This document shows positions 32,656 through 44,544 of a stretch of DNA of 64,000 nt, piece by piece (positions within the stretch are counted from its first letter, which is position 1; each line of letters starts with the position of its first letter). The translations under genes were made by a program, and so were the position numbers. The stretch is from the NCBI GenBank assembly GCA_963693315.1, contig OY856186.1, forward strand, positions 307,237,061-307,301,060, written 5' to 3'. The notes under the pieces were generated by a model. That model was not told the origin of the DNA and ran no database searches. It saw only the letters and a list, made by a program, of their open reading frames with translations. The DNA is from Diogma glabrata (Eukaryota > Arthropoda > Insecta > Diptera > Cylindrotomidae).

Positions 32656-35600
32656 ATCTCTGAAGCGATGACGATATTATAGCTGAACAGTTATATTATT
32701 TAATAAAATCACCGTGGACTTGAAAGAATAAATCCACTATTCACACATCACACATTTACAAATCAATCCACACGAAATAAAAAAATTATTTCTGTTAGTT
32801 TTATATATATAGAACAATATTAAAATTTCTTTGATTAACTAGTTGATTTGAATAGTATACTAGTATAATACTAGTTGATTTGAATATTCGTAATAATATC
32901 TTCAAAACTTATTTACGATATGTATTAACAACTTCAATTATTATTCTTATTTAAAATTTTTTATTATTTTATTTAACAATTTATAATATCTAAAAGACAT
33001 TTTTAATTACCTTCAAAAACTAATATCAATTTCGGGTCGAGTATAAATATGAAGTTAAATTTTAATGGATTTTTCTTATTGAGATGTGGTTATATTGCAT
33101 TATACTTAATCATCCGTCCACACGCAATAATAAATGGAATTTGGTTCTTGTCTCGTTTTTGCGTTGTTCAGGATACTGGTGGTGGATGTGTGATGTAGAT
33201 TCCTAAAGGGGCTCACTTATCACTTTTTGAATTTATAATTAAAACAATTTTCATTAATTTTATATATTATGAAAAACACTGTAATATATTTATAATATAT
33301 ATAAACTTAAATTTATTTATTTTTTATGACTAATTATAATATATTTTGATTTATATATTATTATTTTTTTATTTAGGTTTAACTTCACTTATATACTAAA
33401 AATTAAATTTTCTTACAACTAGAAGTTTTTTAAAATTGATATATTGGATTTTTATTTGGAGGAAAGGGATGTTTTGGTATGGTGGTTTTAAGATTACTGA
33501 CTGATCGGATAAATTATATTTTTGAGATCGTTGTTTTTCTGTTTTTATTCGTTTTTATATTTTTTATAATTTCAATTGCTTTAAGGAAGGGATATTTTTT
33601 GGGTGTTTTTTGATTTTTTTTGAAAATTTCGGATTTTGAATTTGGTAATAAAACATTTGTTTTTTTTAAATGGGAAAAAGGAATGGATTAGTTATTTTGG
33701 GTTAATAAATTGGATTTTTTATGACGGAAAGTTTTTGGATGATGATAGAAATGTATTTGGTGTTTTGATAGGATTTTTGATGTCTGGCGACATCAAAAGA
33801 AGGTAAGGATTATGGATATTATAAGAATGGAAAGTTGGGTTTTATTATTTTATTATATTTAGTTATTCGTAAATAATAAATAGTTTGGATTTGGGATTTT
33901 TAGTGTCTGGCGACATCGAAGGGATGTTGGGATTATGGAAATTAAGGATGTAACTGAATTTAAAATTTTTTAATGTTATAGCATTTTGTTATAATTTAAT
34001 TGTGTTTTCACACAACAGCGTTTTGGAACGGTTACACTATATAATAATTGTGTGTTTCTGTAAAAATTGTTTGTTTCTGTAAAATGTACTAATCGCAGAA
34101 GCAGAGCCCATCATATTTGTGTTTAACTGATCATTGTAAGACATTGGAATTCAGTCGATTTGACTTTAAACATTAAAATTAAAATAAAATTGCTATATAA
34201 GTACAATAATTTGTGTGTGATTACAGTTATTATTGATTTTCGTTAATTTATCTAATTGACACATCATGACATGTCATGTTATTATAATAATTATCGTAAA
34301 GCTTTTATAAAAAAAAATAAATTTTTAGTTTAATTATTACAGTTTAAGCTTTTTTACATAAAAATCCTTGGAATTTTGACGTTGTTGTTGTTGTTTTGAT
34401 GCGGTACTATAATGATTGATGTGAATTAATTATGGACAGTTATTGTTTCAAGATGAATTCGAAAGCATTGAATCGAATTTAAAAGAAACGTTATTGAAAA
34501 TTGGTGCGTTTAACCGTTTTCTTATTAATAAACTACCTAGACTTCATAACTTTAAAACTTTGATGTATGCATTTAAAAGATTTGAAATTTAAAAATATGT
34601 TGAATCGGCGATAATGTGGTTTTCGTACAATCTATCTATCTATGGTTTGATAACAGACTCAACGAAAGCATTCACCATAATATAGCGCCCCTTTATAATG
34701 AAAAGTAATTAAAAATATTTGAACTAATAAAATACAATCTTACCTGTCTGATATACTATAACTTTAATCTTATTTTTAAATTTCGGAAACGAAAATTCAA
34801 ACATTTGCACAGAGAGAAATGTTTGCATATATTATTCGTTATAGCCTTAACTTATTCTTAAATTAGGTATATTTGACTCCGGGATTAAGCAATTCATAAA
34901 TTGTGATTTTAGTATTCCTATTCTTTGGTTAATGAAATAATCATATACTATGTCTGTTAATCCTAGAATTTTTTTTTGAGGAGCTAATCCTAAATTATGC
35001 TTAACTTTTGCGTTATATGACCAAATAAGAATAAGTTTTATAATATTAGTTCATACTAGATCAAGCAAAGATCAAGCTCACGATCAAGATCAAGCAAAGC
35101 CACTCCGAAGTTATGAAAATATACGAACAGTTTCTGGGCAAAAAAAAAAGTTTTCATAATGTCTGAATTATTTTGCGGCTTTATGCATAAATTATTCATA
35201 CTTACGTTAGTGAAAACCTTCTTATTATTCAGAAATTAATAAATATTATATCACGATAATATTTATACATTTGTAAATATACCTATAAAAATCATAATTT
35301 TAGAATCAAATCCTTCGTAAATTTAATTTTATTTTAAAGTGTGTATTTATCATTAATAATGTACATATAGTTATAGTATATTAACAAAAATGATTTCAAC
35401 TAATTTATTACTAATAGCACCAGTTTATGTAGTCTGTTTAAACTCTAAACCATAATTTACAATCTAAGAAAGTAGAACAATACTGTTATTTCTGTTATTT
35501 GAGCCATGTTCAAATATAAACTTCTTAATTTTAGGTTTATTATTAATATGCAAATGTTTTGCTTTTAAACGTTTCTTTGTCATTGACAGTAGGTGGTTAT

Positions 35601-36023
35601 TTATTTATAAAACTTAGTTCGGGATTTCTCAAAGTTGATACTGAAACAATCGGGTGTTTCGTTTTAAACATACTTTTTTTTTGGAGGGCTGACCTTTTCG
35701 ATCGGTGCATTGCATAATATAATTTGTTTTTTTTTTGTTTCCTTTTTCTTTTTCTTGATTGTATAAATAAATATAAAATGTTTACAAGTTTACAATAAGT
35801 AAACTTATTTCAAATGATATATGTATATACAAATATGATTCATTAATATTGTAAAACACATATTTTTGCATTATCTCCGTTATTCTTTCAATATTTTATT
35901 TTTAAATATCTATAAAAAGGGAAAAAAACAAAGAGAAAAAAAATTATAATTCTCGATAATGCAACAATTGGCGAAATACTGTATTTGATTTAAAAAAAAT
36001 TTAATAACTATTTAAATAAAAAG
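32656..36023. other. A+T-rich stretch without firm genes
   Basis: No domain-bearing frame. Notable words: the direct repeat actagttgatttgaata near 32840-32885, and tgtctggcgacatc twice (33780 and 33903). A stop-to-stop plus-strand frame at 34425-34592 reads NYGQLLFQDEFESIESNLKE then FNRFLINKLPRLHNF; it has no nearby ATG and no recognised family. A motif ttattcttaaattaggtatatttg at 34851 also occurs in variant form at 24231. Confidence 0.45.
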
Positions 36024-37941
36024 TTATTCATTCAATTTACAAACAGGCTGACAAAAGGGTGTAATTAAGTCGCTCGCATGATATTTTGCTGTATATTTTC
36101 TATCTAGGTCTTCTAGAACGTATATTGAGCTGCCAAGCTTCGATTTTACGACAGCTTTTATATATTATTGGGCCAATTTTGCATTAAACCGTTCTAATAA
36201 ATTTGATTTTTTAAAGGACTTTCTAAGGACTATTTCACCAATATCATACTCAGACGACCTGGTTCTAAGATTGTAGTGTTTCGCATATTTGATATATGCA
36301 TTTTTAAGATTGCGTGTTACTTCCTCTCTTACCTTATCTAATTTTACTAACCTTTTGTCTTCGACCTCTTGCTCCCAGATAATATTCCTTGTCAGGTCTT
36401 TACCCAATTCCATTTCTTTGCCGAAATTTATAAAATATGGCGTGTGTTTTGTTGAATCGTGGTTTGCGGTTCTAATCGCATAGGCAATTTTAGCAAAATT
36501 GGTGTCCCAATTTCGTTGATCATCATTCATGTATGCTCTCATGCTGGAGAGAATGACCCTATTGATGCGTTCAGCCGGATTGGACTGCGGGTGGTATATT
36601 GCATTAAACCAATGTTTAACACCATATTCGTTTAACATCTTTTTGAATTCTTTTGACGTGAATTGTACTCCATTATCTGAAATTAAAATTTTCGGTACCC
36701 CAAAAACAAGAAAAACTTCATTTTCGAGAATTTGCACAAGAGACCTTACTTCAGCCCTTCTCACTGGTTTTAGGATACAAAATTTACTGAATACATCTAA
36801 TATAACCATAAGATGCTGATTTCCCGTCTTAGATCTAGGAAACGGTCCCATATAATCAACCGCTATCATTTCCCATGGACTTTGAACGTTCTTTTGATCA
36901 CCATTTGGCACTTTAGAACAAACGTTAGAATGCTTATTCGTTTGACACTCGCTACATTTATTAACGTACTCTTTTATCTGCCGATACATGTTTGGCCAGT
37001 AATGTTTTTGTTTGATCTTTTTGTACGTTTTCGAAACACCCAGATGTGCTCCCAACGGACTGTCGTGATATATATGGAGAAGCTGGACTCGCTGATTCTC
37101 AGGAACGTAACATAGCCATTCTGCACTATGATTAAATTTTTTTTGTATTTTTGTTACATATTTTAAACAGAAGATCTTCTTTAACCATAAAATTAAGATA
37201 TTTCTCCGGATTCTGTACTACTTTAGTTATAAGAGCTGTATAATCCTCATCTTTTACTTCTTGGTTAATTTCATTCACCTCCATTAGTCTTGATAGCGCA
37301 TCTGCTACGACATTTAGTTTTTCTTTTCGATGTTTTATCTCAAATTCGAATTCTTGTAGTTTTAATGCCCATCGTGCAAGCTTAGACGTCGGATCTTTTA
37401 GGTTAATGAGCCACCGCAGTGAAGCATAATCTGTAATAACTGTAAACTTGGTTCCTTCAATGTAGGACCGGAATTTATATATTGATCTTATCACAGCTAA
37501 GCATTCTCTTTCCGTTGCTGAATATTTTCGTTCGATGGGACTTAACTTCTCAGAATAGTATGCTATTACTCCTTCGTTATCCCCCTCTCCTTGCGTCAAA
37601 ATAGCACCCATTCCTAGTTCAGAAGCATCGCATTGAATAGTAAACGGTTGTTCATAATCGGCATTTTCAACACTGGCGCTGATACAAGTGCAGTTTTTAA
37701 CTTCAATAAAGAGCATTGTGCTTCATCTGTCCATACAAATTTTGTTTGTCCTTTCTTCAATAGGTCACTTATTGGTGCTGTGACGGTGGAAAAGTCCTTA
37801 ATAAATCTGCGATACCAGTTCGCCATCCCATGTAAGCGTCTGACATCTTTGATATTTCTTGGATGTGGTATATTCAATATGGGCGAAATTTTTTCAGGAT
37901 CAGGTCCTAGACCATTTTCGTTCAAAACATATCCCAAATAT
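36024..37941 (-). pseudogene. Old gypsy element, 3' half of pol: RT end, RNase H, integrase
   Basis: Continues the frame broken at 41763 by the non-LTR insertion. 37941-37614 encodes the RT thumb (GYVLNENGLGPDPEKI, VRRLHGMANWYRRFI). A frame change near 37660 leads to RNase H (IQCDASELGMGAILTQ, KLNVVADALSRL) until a stop at 37132. Another frame change leads to integrase: zinc-binding H...H...C..C (HLGVSKT, KCSECQTNK) and the core with D in AVDYMG, D in ISDNGVQF and E in PAERINR. A TAA at 36165 interrupts the integrase C-terminal region, which continues to about 36024 (YVLEDLDRKY, YHASDL). At least three lesions show it is dead. Confidence 0.88.
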
Positions 37942-40900
37942 CATCAGTAGGCCAGCTGTCAGACTGAACGGCTGTGTTTTATTTTTGTCAAGAAAAATTT
38001 AAATTTAAAATAAAATAATTAATTTTCTTTTCTATTTTTTTAGCATTTTTAATTTAGGGAAAAACAATTAATAATTAATAATTTTTGTCTTTATTTTCAG
38101 GTAATATTAAAAGAATTTTACAATATAAGAAAATTATTTTATCGCCGTTTCCAAATTCGAAGAACAATAATAATAAACACAGGTTGACATAACGCTACAT
38201 AAACTAAACAGTTTCAGTTTCTGTTTTTGGATAAAGGATTTAAAGGAAAATAAAGAAGTTCCAAGATAAGTTTTTAAGTTTTATTATATTTTTCCTTAAT
38301 AAGATTTTGGTTTTATTTTGGTTAATTTAGTTTGTTGGCATTATTCTAATTGTGATAAAAGTATTAATGTTATAATATTTTAGTGTTGTTATTGTTTCCT
38401 TCTATTAACTAAAGTTTTTATTATTTGCGGTACATCACATTTTGATGTACTTCTCTTAAAAATTCAATTGCAATTTCACAGTTATACTTACTGTACTACT
38501 TTTAAGAGATAAGAACTTTCACGGTCTCCTTTTAATCCTTTATCGTTGTTTTTGGTTTGGTTTAATCTGTTTGCTTCAATCTCTTATGTCGAACCATTAA
38601 TTAATTATCCATTGTTTGAATTGGCAATTTCGACAGTTAAACTTAGACATAGTTTCAAGTTGTCCAGCTGGTAGAATTGTCAATTTAGATATCATTTTTG
38701 ATCTTTTGTTTGGTTTTAGTTGGAATTTTTTTTTTTGAGGATTGTTTTCAGATTTATTTTTAAATTTAACTATAATTTAAAATGTCGAAATTGTCTATCA
38801 ATTTTGCTAATATAAGAGGGTTGAACGTCAATCTTAATGCAGTTCACCTTTATCTTGAGAATCTTAAGCCTGATATTCTTTTTTTAACGGAAACGATTAT
38901 CAGCGCGAGAGCTGTATCGTTGGACAAAACTAAATATGTTTGTCCTAACTATGAGCTTGAATCTTCTTTCTACTTTAAGCATGGTGTTTGTGCGTTTATT
39001 AGAAATTCTGTACCATATGTGAGAATAAATAATTTTGAATTAAATTCAAAATTTCACAATATGGTTTCCCTTAAGATTACCTGCTCTAATCAAACTCTTT
39101 TTGTCTTTGGATTGTATCGCTCGCCCAACTCACCGGAGAACATAAATTTATTTCATGACCTATCTGAAAAGATAGATAGGTTGACTGTATATCCTAACGC
39201 TAAAATTATAGTTCTTGGTGATTTCAATGTTCATAATAAAGAACGGCTTACACACAGCTCTAAAACTGATGAATTAGGTAAAGAAGCTGAACTTTTTGCT
39301 CTTTATCATAATTTCACTCAGATAATAGATCAGCCTACCAGAGTTCCTGACATTCTTGGCCAAAAAAGTAACTTGCTCGATTTGTTTTTGATAAATGACC
39401 CTACGTTGGTTCAATTTAAAGTATCAGAGCCTTTGGGTGGATCAGATCATAATTTGATCTCCACACATTTGAATATACAAGTACCTAAACAGTTTAAAGC
39501 TAATCCTCGTTTTGTTTGGGATTATAAAGCTGCAAATTGGCAGAGACTTAGAGATTTCTTTAAATGGTTTCCCTGGAAACGCAATTGTCTTTCCAGCCAA
39601 GATCCAAACATTGTTGCTTCTAATTTTTCAAAAATAATACTAATGGGTATGAGTAGGTTTGTTCCAAATAGTTTGATTGTTCCGAAGGTTGATCGATGGT
39701 TTTCAAGTAAATGCAAAAAAGCAATAAAAATTAAAAAAAAGGCTTTTCAAAAGTTTATTCAAAACAAGTCTGATGAAAACCTTAGATTATACCGAATAGA
39801 AAGAAATTTATGTAGAAAATTAATAGATGCAGAGAAACATCTATTTATTAGGAAAAAAGCTAATAAATTTGCTGAGCACCCTACTGGTTCACGAAATTTT
39901 TATAAAACCGCCAAGGCTGTTCAAGGAAATTTTTGTAAGTCTTCTATACCTCCTCTTATTGATAGAGATATACCTATTATTGACCCCAAAGAAAAGGCTA
40001 ATTTATTAGGTAACTGTTTTTCGTTAAATTCTACATTAGTAGAACCCAATTTTCTACCTATACCAATTCCTAGAGTTTCTAACAAAATGGGGCGGATTAT
40101 TTTTCGTAAAAATGTCATTCGGAAAATGCTCTTACAAATCAATACTAATAAGGCATCTGGACCTGATAGTATTCCTCCAATTATCCTTAAAACTTTTGCT
40201 AAAGAGTTAGCACCAATCCTAACTAAAATTTTCTATTTGTCATATAAGAAAGGGATTTTTCCTGATATATGGAAAATGGCTAGTGTACAACCAGTTCCAA
40301 AGAAGGGCGCTAAAACGGATCCAAGAAACTACAGACCTATATCAATTTTGTCGGTTGTTTCTAAAGTATTTGAGAAATATGTTAATTTTAATATTATGAG
40401 CTTCTTAGAGTCGTCAAAATTACTTAATGAAAGACAATACGGATTCCGTAAAGGAAGAGCGACGGGAGATTTACTCTCTTTTGTCACGCATATCTGGAAC
40501 AAGTCGTTTGAAAACCATGGTGAGACCTTTGGCGTCGCACTTGATATTGCCAAAGCGTTTGACAAAGTATGGCACAACAATCTTATTTGCAAATTGAGAT
40601 GCTACGGCTTAGATGAGCAACTTATTTCTTGGTTACAAAGCTTTATTTCCGAGCGCAAATTTCAGGTCAATGTTGATGGTGTTTCATCGAATATCTTTTC
40701 AACTAACGCTGGTGTTCCTCAAGGTTCCGCTTTATCACCTACTCTTTTTCTTCTCTATATTAATGACTTGCTAGGTTCAACAGTTAATCCCATCCATAGT
40801 TTTGCTGATGATAGCACACTTCATGCGTCACATGAAATGCCAAATTTGTATACACCATCAAATCTTAATATCGCAAGATTAAACTTGATAGACTCATTAA

Positions 40901-41762
40901 ATGTTGATTTAAAAACCATCTTAGATTGGGGAGTTGCTAACAGTGTTGAATTCAACACAAGTAAAACTCAAGTTTGCCATTTTTCTAGATTATCAACACC
41001 TAATCCATTTTTATTAAAGTTTGATTCAAATAATCTTGAAGAGAAAGAATCTATTAAACTTCTAGGAGTTGAGATTGAAAATAGTATGAAATGGAATTCT
41101 CATATTTTTAGCCTAGCAAAGAACGCTGTTCAAAAATTAGGATTTTTGGGTCGTTGTCGTAAGGTTTTTAATAGCGAGCAGCTTCTTTTAATATATAAAT
41201 CATTTATTCGTCCCTGCATGGAGTATTGTTCTCACATATGGGGAGGAGCTTACATAAGTAGTTTGAAATGTCTTGATTCTGTACAGCGGAGAGCTGTTAA
41301 ATTGATCGGCAACTCGACTCTTACTAACGAGCTTGATTCCTTGCAACATAGAAGAGACGTCGCTGATTTGACGGTATTTTACAAGTATATTATGGACGAA
41401 CGGACGTCTGCGGAGATCAAATCGATTTTGCCTGAACCAGCAAACTTCGCGCGTTTCACTAGAGCATCAACATCAGCCCATCCTTTTACGGTTCGAGTGA
41501 CTAGGTGTAGAACTGTCGCTTTTCAACGCGATTTTTTTAACAGAGTTTCTCATCTCTGGAATGCCTTACCGGCGTGGGTCTTTCCTGATAATTTTAATCC
41601 TCAAAACTTTAAGATCAACATTAATAAATTCTTCAAAGAAAATTGAATAATACTTTCAAGCCCTAGTTCCTTAGTTAGCATGGTATCTTCGGATATTCAG
41701 AGACGTTGATCTATATTGGTTAACACTAAACATGCCTAACATAGAATAAAAAAAAAAAAAAA
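37942..41762 (+). mobile_element. Single-ORF non-LTR retrotransposon inserted into the old gypsy element
   Basis: The left edge tcatcagtaggcc follows gypsy sequence at 37941, and the right edge is a run of about 15 A ending at 41762. On removing 37942-41762 the gypsy RT frame on the minus strand continues without gain or loss of a base across a conserved RT motif, so both edges are exact. No target duplication is visible beyond possible overlap with the A run. The 5' UTR is about 840 bases and contains no ORF1. The single ORF is intact. Confidence 0.93.
38782..41646 (+). CDS. Non-LTR retrotransposon endonuclease-reverse transcriptase, intact
   Basis: 954 codons from an ATG after an A/T-rich leader. 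The endonuclease has NFANIRGL at the start, FLTETII near residue 35, YRSPNSPEN, VLGDFNVHN near 146, LLDLFLIND and GGSDHNLIS. The RT has ASGPDSIPPIILK, NYRPISILS, ERQYGFRKGRA, LDIAKAFDKVWH, GVPQGSALSPTLF and the catalytic FADDS near residue 674. The C-terminus carries RPCMEYCSHIWGG and RRAVKLIG, and no RNase H. The family is jockey-superfamily-like, with the RT word SFADDSTLH. No ORF1 precedes it. It would nick DNA and prime copying of its own RNA; the poly(A)-like tail fits. Confidence 0.93.
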   Translation: MSKLSINFANIRGLNVNLNAVHLYLENLKPDILFLTETIISARAVSLDKTKYVCPNYELESSFYFKHGVCAFIRNSVPYVRINNFELNSKFHNMVSLKITCSNQTLFVFGLYRSPNSPENINLFHDLSEKIDRLTVYPNAKIIVLGDFNVHNKERLTHSSKTDELGKEAELFALYHNFTQIIDQPTRVPDILGQKSNLLDLFLINDPTLVQFKVSEPLGGSDHNLISTHLNIQVPKQFKANPRFVWDYKAANWQRLRDFFKWFPWKRNCLSSQDPNIVASNFSKIILMGMSRFVPNSLIVPKVDRWFSSKCKKAIKIKKKAFQKFIQNKSDENLRLYRIERNLCRKLIDAEKHLFIRKKANKFAEHPTGSRNFYKTAKAVQGNFCKSSIPPLIDRDIPIIDPKEKANLLGNCFSLNSTLVEPNFLPIPIPRVSNKMGRIIFRKNVIRKMLLQINTNKASGPDSIPPIILKTFAKELAPILTKIFYLSYKKGIFPDIWKMASVQPVPKKGAKTDPRNYRPISILSVVSKVFEKYVNFNIMSFLESSKLLNERQYGFRKGRATGDLLSFVTHIWNKSFENHGETFGVALDIAKAFDKVWHNNLICKLRCYGLDEQLISWLQSFISERKFQVNVDGVSSNIFSTNAGVPQGSALSPTLFLLYINDLLGSTVNPIHSFADDSTLHASHEMPNLYTPSNLNIARLNLIDSLNVDLKTILDWGVANSVEFNTSKTQVCHFSRLSTPNPFLLKFDSNNLEEKESIKLLGVEIENSMKWNSHIFSLAKNAVQKLGFLGRCRKVFNSEQLLLIYKSFIRPCMEYCSHIWGGAYISSLKCLDSVQRRAVKLIGNSTLTNELDSLQHRRDVADLTVFYKYIMDERTSAEIKSILPEPANFARFTRASTSAHPFTVRVTRCRTVAFQRDFFNRVSHLWNALPAWVFPDNFNPQNFKININKFFKEN

Positions 41763-42881
41763 CCGAAGTTCTTTAACGCAGAATTTCGATTTTTCAAGAC
41801 TTATAGATAAATTGGCGGCTTTTAGTCTATTTGCTACTTCTTCTTATAGAATTAAATGTCGTTCGAATGTACTTGATGTTATGATTATGTCGTCAATATA
41901 AACGAATACTTCTGGCTCCAAATTGTGACCTAAACACTTTTCCAACACACGACACATAGTTTGCGCAGTATTGCATAAACCAAAAGGCATCCGTTTAAGA
42001 ATAAAGTGGCCTCTGCCTGGTACTATGAACGCTGTTTTTGGACGTGCAGACGGATGGAGTGGTACCTGCCAAAAGGCATCTGACAAATCAATCGCCGACA
42101 TATATTTAGAGCTTCTAATCTGTCCTAAAATTCCCCCAATATGCAGAAGTGGGTAAGCATCCTTGACCGTTACCTGATTTAAAGAACCCGCATCAAGACA
42201 AAGTCTTATTTTTCCTGTTGCCTTACGAACGCACACCATCGGATTTGCCCACTCACTTTGAGTAGCTTCTATTACATCTAGTCCGAGTATCCTATCGAGT
42301 TCAGCATCAACTTCTTTTTGTATGTAAGGTGATAATGGATATGGCCGTTTAACAATAGGTTTTGCATTTCCTGTATCTATTGTATGGGTAAACAAATTGC
42401 TGCATCCTATTTCCCCCTCTTTTGAAACTTTAAATTTTTGGATTACAGCTTCCAGATACTTAACTTGAATTGAATCTAAATGAGGTCGTTCTTCGTTTCT
42501 ATGATGTTCCAAAGCATTACAGTCCAATACCAAATTGCAGAATTTTCGTCTGAGGCCGAAATGTTCCCAAAAGTCGATGCCTAATATTAGTGTTTTCGAG
42601 AGGGATGGAATGATATATGTTGGGACTACTTTAACCATATCTAATGCTTTAAACGGAATGTCAACAATATTTACAGCTGGATGAACAGTTCCGTCCACTG
42701 TTTTAATTGCGGTTGATATTGGTTGACCAGTTAAGTTCAGCTTTTCCAAAAGTTCAAGCCCGCCAAGTCCAAGGATGGTGCAGCTAGCTCCTGAGTCCAT
42801 AAGTCCTCTCAACTCATATCCTAAAATGTCAACTTTTAAATACGGTCTACGATCTTTTTGTAAATTAATAATTGAAGACAT
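41763..42881 (-). pseudogene. Old gypsy element, 5' half of pol: protease and RT
   Basis: An open frame of 345 codons (41844-42881) begins MSSIINLQKDRR. It shows the retropepsin GLMDSGASCTILG near residue 29, then RT with RKATGKIRLCLDAGS, SAIDLSDAFWQVPL, MPFGLCN and the catalytic YIDDIIITSS near residue 330. A TAA at 41844 interrupts the frame; the same frame continues (EEVANRLKAANL, KSKFCVKELR) to 41763, where the non-LTR insertion cuts it. It is related to the Pol of the young gypsy element but clearly diverged. Confidence 0.88.
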
Positions 42882-42901
42882 AATTTGTAGTTCAGAACTT
42901 C

Positions 42902-43812
42902 TTACTTCGGTTGGTTTGATGGGTTCGGGTTGCTCTGATGCCTTATATGTATTGGAAGATCGATGGCATCGTTGTTTCGTTCTTCCATAACTCCGTTTCC
43001 CGACATATCGTTTTCTTCACAGTGGCGTTGGTTCGGCTGAGGTTGGTTATACGTATTTGTCCTTCGTGATCGAAAATCTATATGCTTCAAGCAGTTCTTT
43101 GCTGTTATTCCTGGATTACCACATAAGTAGCAAAACATCTTGTGCTGTGGTTTTATGCAGCTTCTGTGAGAGAGCCCTGGCTCTTGACAATTCCAACACT
43201 GTAATCTAGTTCTGCCTTTTACTTCATACTGGTCGTTCTTTGAATTACAAAACTCTCGACCTGCATGTGGTCCTATTGAACATATACAATTATTTCCGGC
43301 ATCGTCATCTTCAACTTCCGCACGTTCTTGAATGAACTTTGGATTTTCATTTTCCCATTGGCTGGATGCTTCTTTCTGTTGATCATGGTGCAGATTATAT
43401 TGTGATGGAGATCTGTAATTTTCTACTATAATTCCTCTACTATAATTCCTGATTGCCTACTATAATTCGTTTCTATACAATTGACGTTTGGATATTGCAT
43501 CGGGCGTTTAAATTGATCCTGTCCACTTATATGCCTCGAATATGAAGGTTCTACCATCGAAAATGGTGGTAGTTGCGTCATATACGAACGTCGATCTGCT
43601 AACAGTTTAACTTCATCCATTCTGTTACACAGTCGAATAATACCTTCTAAAGTTGTTACATCCGTCATCGCCAAGTTGTAACTATATTGAGGCAACATAT
43701 TTTTTGGATCACGTAGTGTTGGCCTCTCTTGTGTATTAGCGGACTGTATTGGTATGTTTCGATGATATATGACGCCAGAGAGACGAACAAGCTTAAATTT
43801 GAAAGACAACAA
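42902..43812 (-). pseudogene. Old gypsy element, gag remnant with two zinc knuckles
   Basis: The frame at 43426-43812 contains a capsid end (NMLPQYSYNLAMTDVTTLEG, IIRLCNRMDEVKLLADRR). Further on are two zinc knuckles, CWNCQEPGLSHRSC near 43200 and CYLCGNPGITAKNC near 43130, the latter in a 78-codon frame ending at 42902. The frames do not join and the N-terminal part of gag is absent, so this is a truncated copy. Confidence 0.7.
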
Positions 43813-43889
43813 TACGTCCGCGTCGTCTCGTACAGCAAAAGGTTGATACGATGATTATGTTTTAAAAATCAGAAATGATGAAAAGCGAT

Positions 43890-44095
43890 GATTGTAAATG
43901 ATGATACGGTATATATAAGCCAATCAATATAGCCAATTAATATAGCAATTAATAGAAACGATGAATTGATGATACGAAGTGTATAATTCAATCAATACAG
44001 CCAATCAATATAGCCGTTCATAGAATCGATGAGTTGATGATATGAAGTATATAATCCAATCAATATAGCCAATTAGTAAAGCTCTATTAAGATAG
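43890..44095. repeat. Three tandem 68-bp units
   Basis: The words gatacggtat, gatacgaagt and gatatgaagt lie at 43903, 43971 and 44039, 68 bases apart, each followed by caatcaatatagccaat-like sequence. The array adjoins the broken gag and may belong to the leader or LTR of that element. Confidence 0.8.
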
Positions 44096-44128
44096 CGGAC
44101 TAAAAATGGCGGCTACAACCAGGACCTA

Positions 44129-44541
44129 GGCTGTATTCTAAACGACGACTTATTTGAAACTTATTTATGTAGACTTACTTATTCAACGCCATTTTAAATA
44201 AGTATTTAAAAGCTATTCTAAATGATTTAGCATACTTAATTTGACAGCACATAAAAGCAAATTCGAAAATAAATTTAATTAGAACGATTTATTTAATTTG
44301 ATCAATTAAAGAGTTTTGAAAACTATTTTCTTCATTTTAAATTATTATATTAATTTTTTTACGGATCGAAAAAGAAGTTTTATTCCTTAAAATCATTTAG
44401 TAAACAAACATGACACTGTCAAATCAAATTAGATTTTTCTATGAAAAAAAATTTCAAATAAGTCACCTCTTTAGGTTACTTATTCAAATAAGTAAGTCTC
44501 CACAAATAAGTTTCAAATAAGTTTTGGTTTAGAAAACAGCC
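44129..44541. mobile_element. MITE, copy 2 (PIF/Harbinger-like, 3-bp duplication)
   Basis: 413 bp, ggctgtattctaaacgacga to agaaaacagcc, collinear with 23751-24175 apart from small gaps. CTA flanks both sides (44126-44128 and 44542-44544). Different 3-base duplications at the two copies support true transposition. Confidence 0.9.
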
Positions 44542-44544
44542 CTA

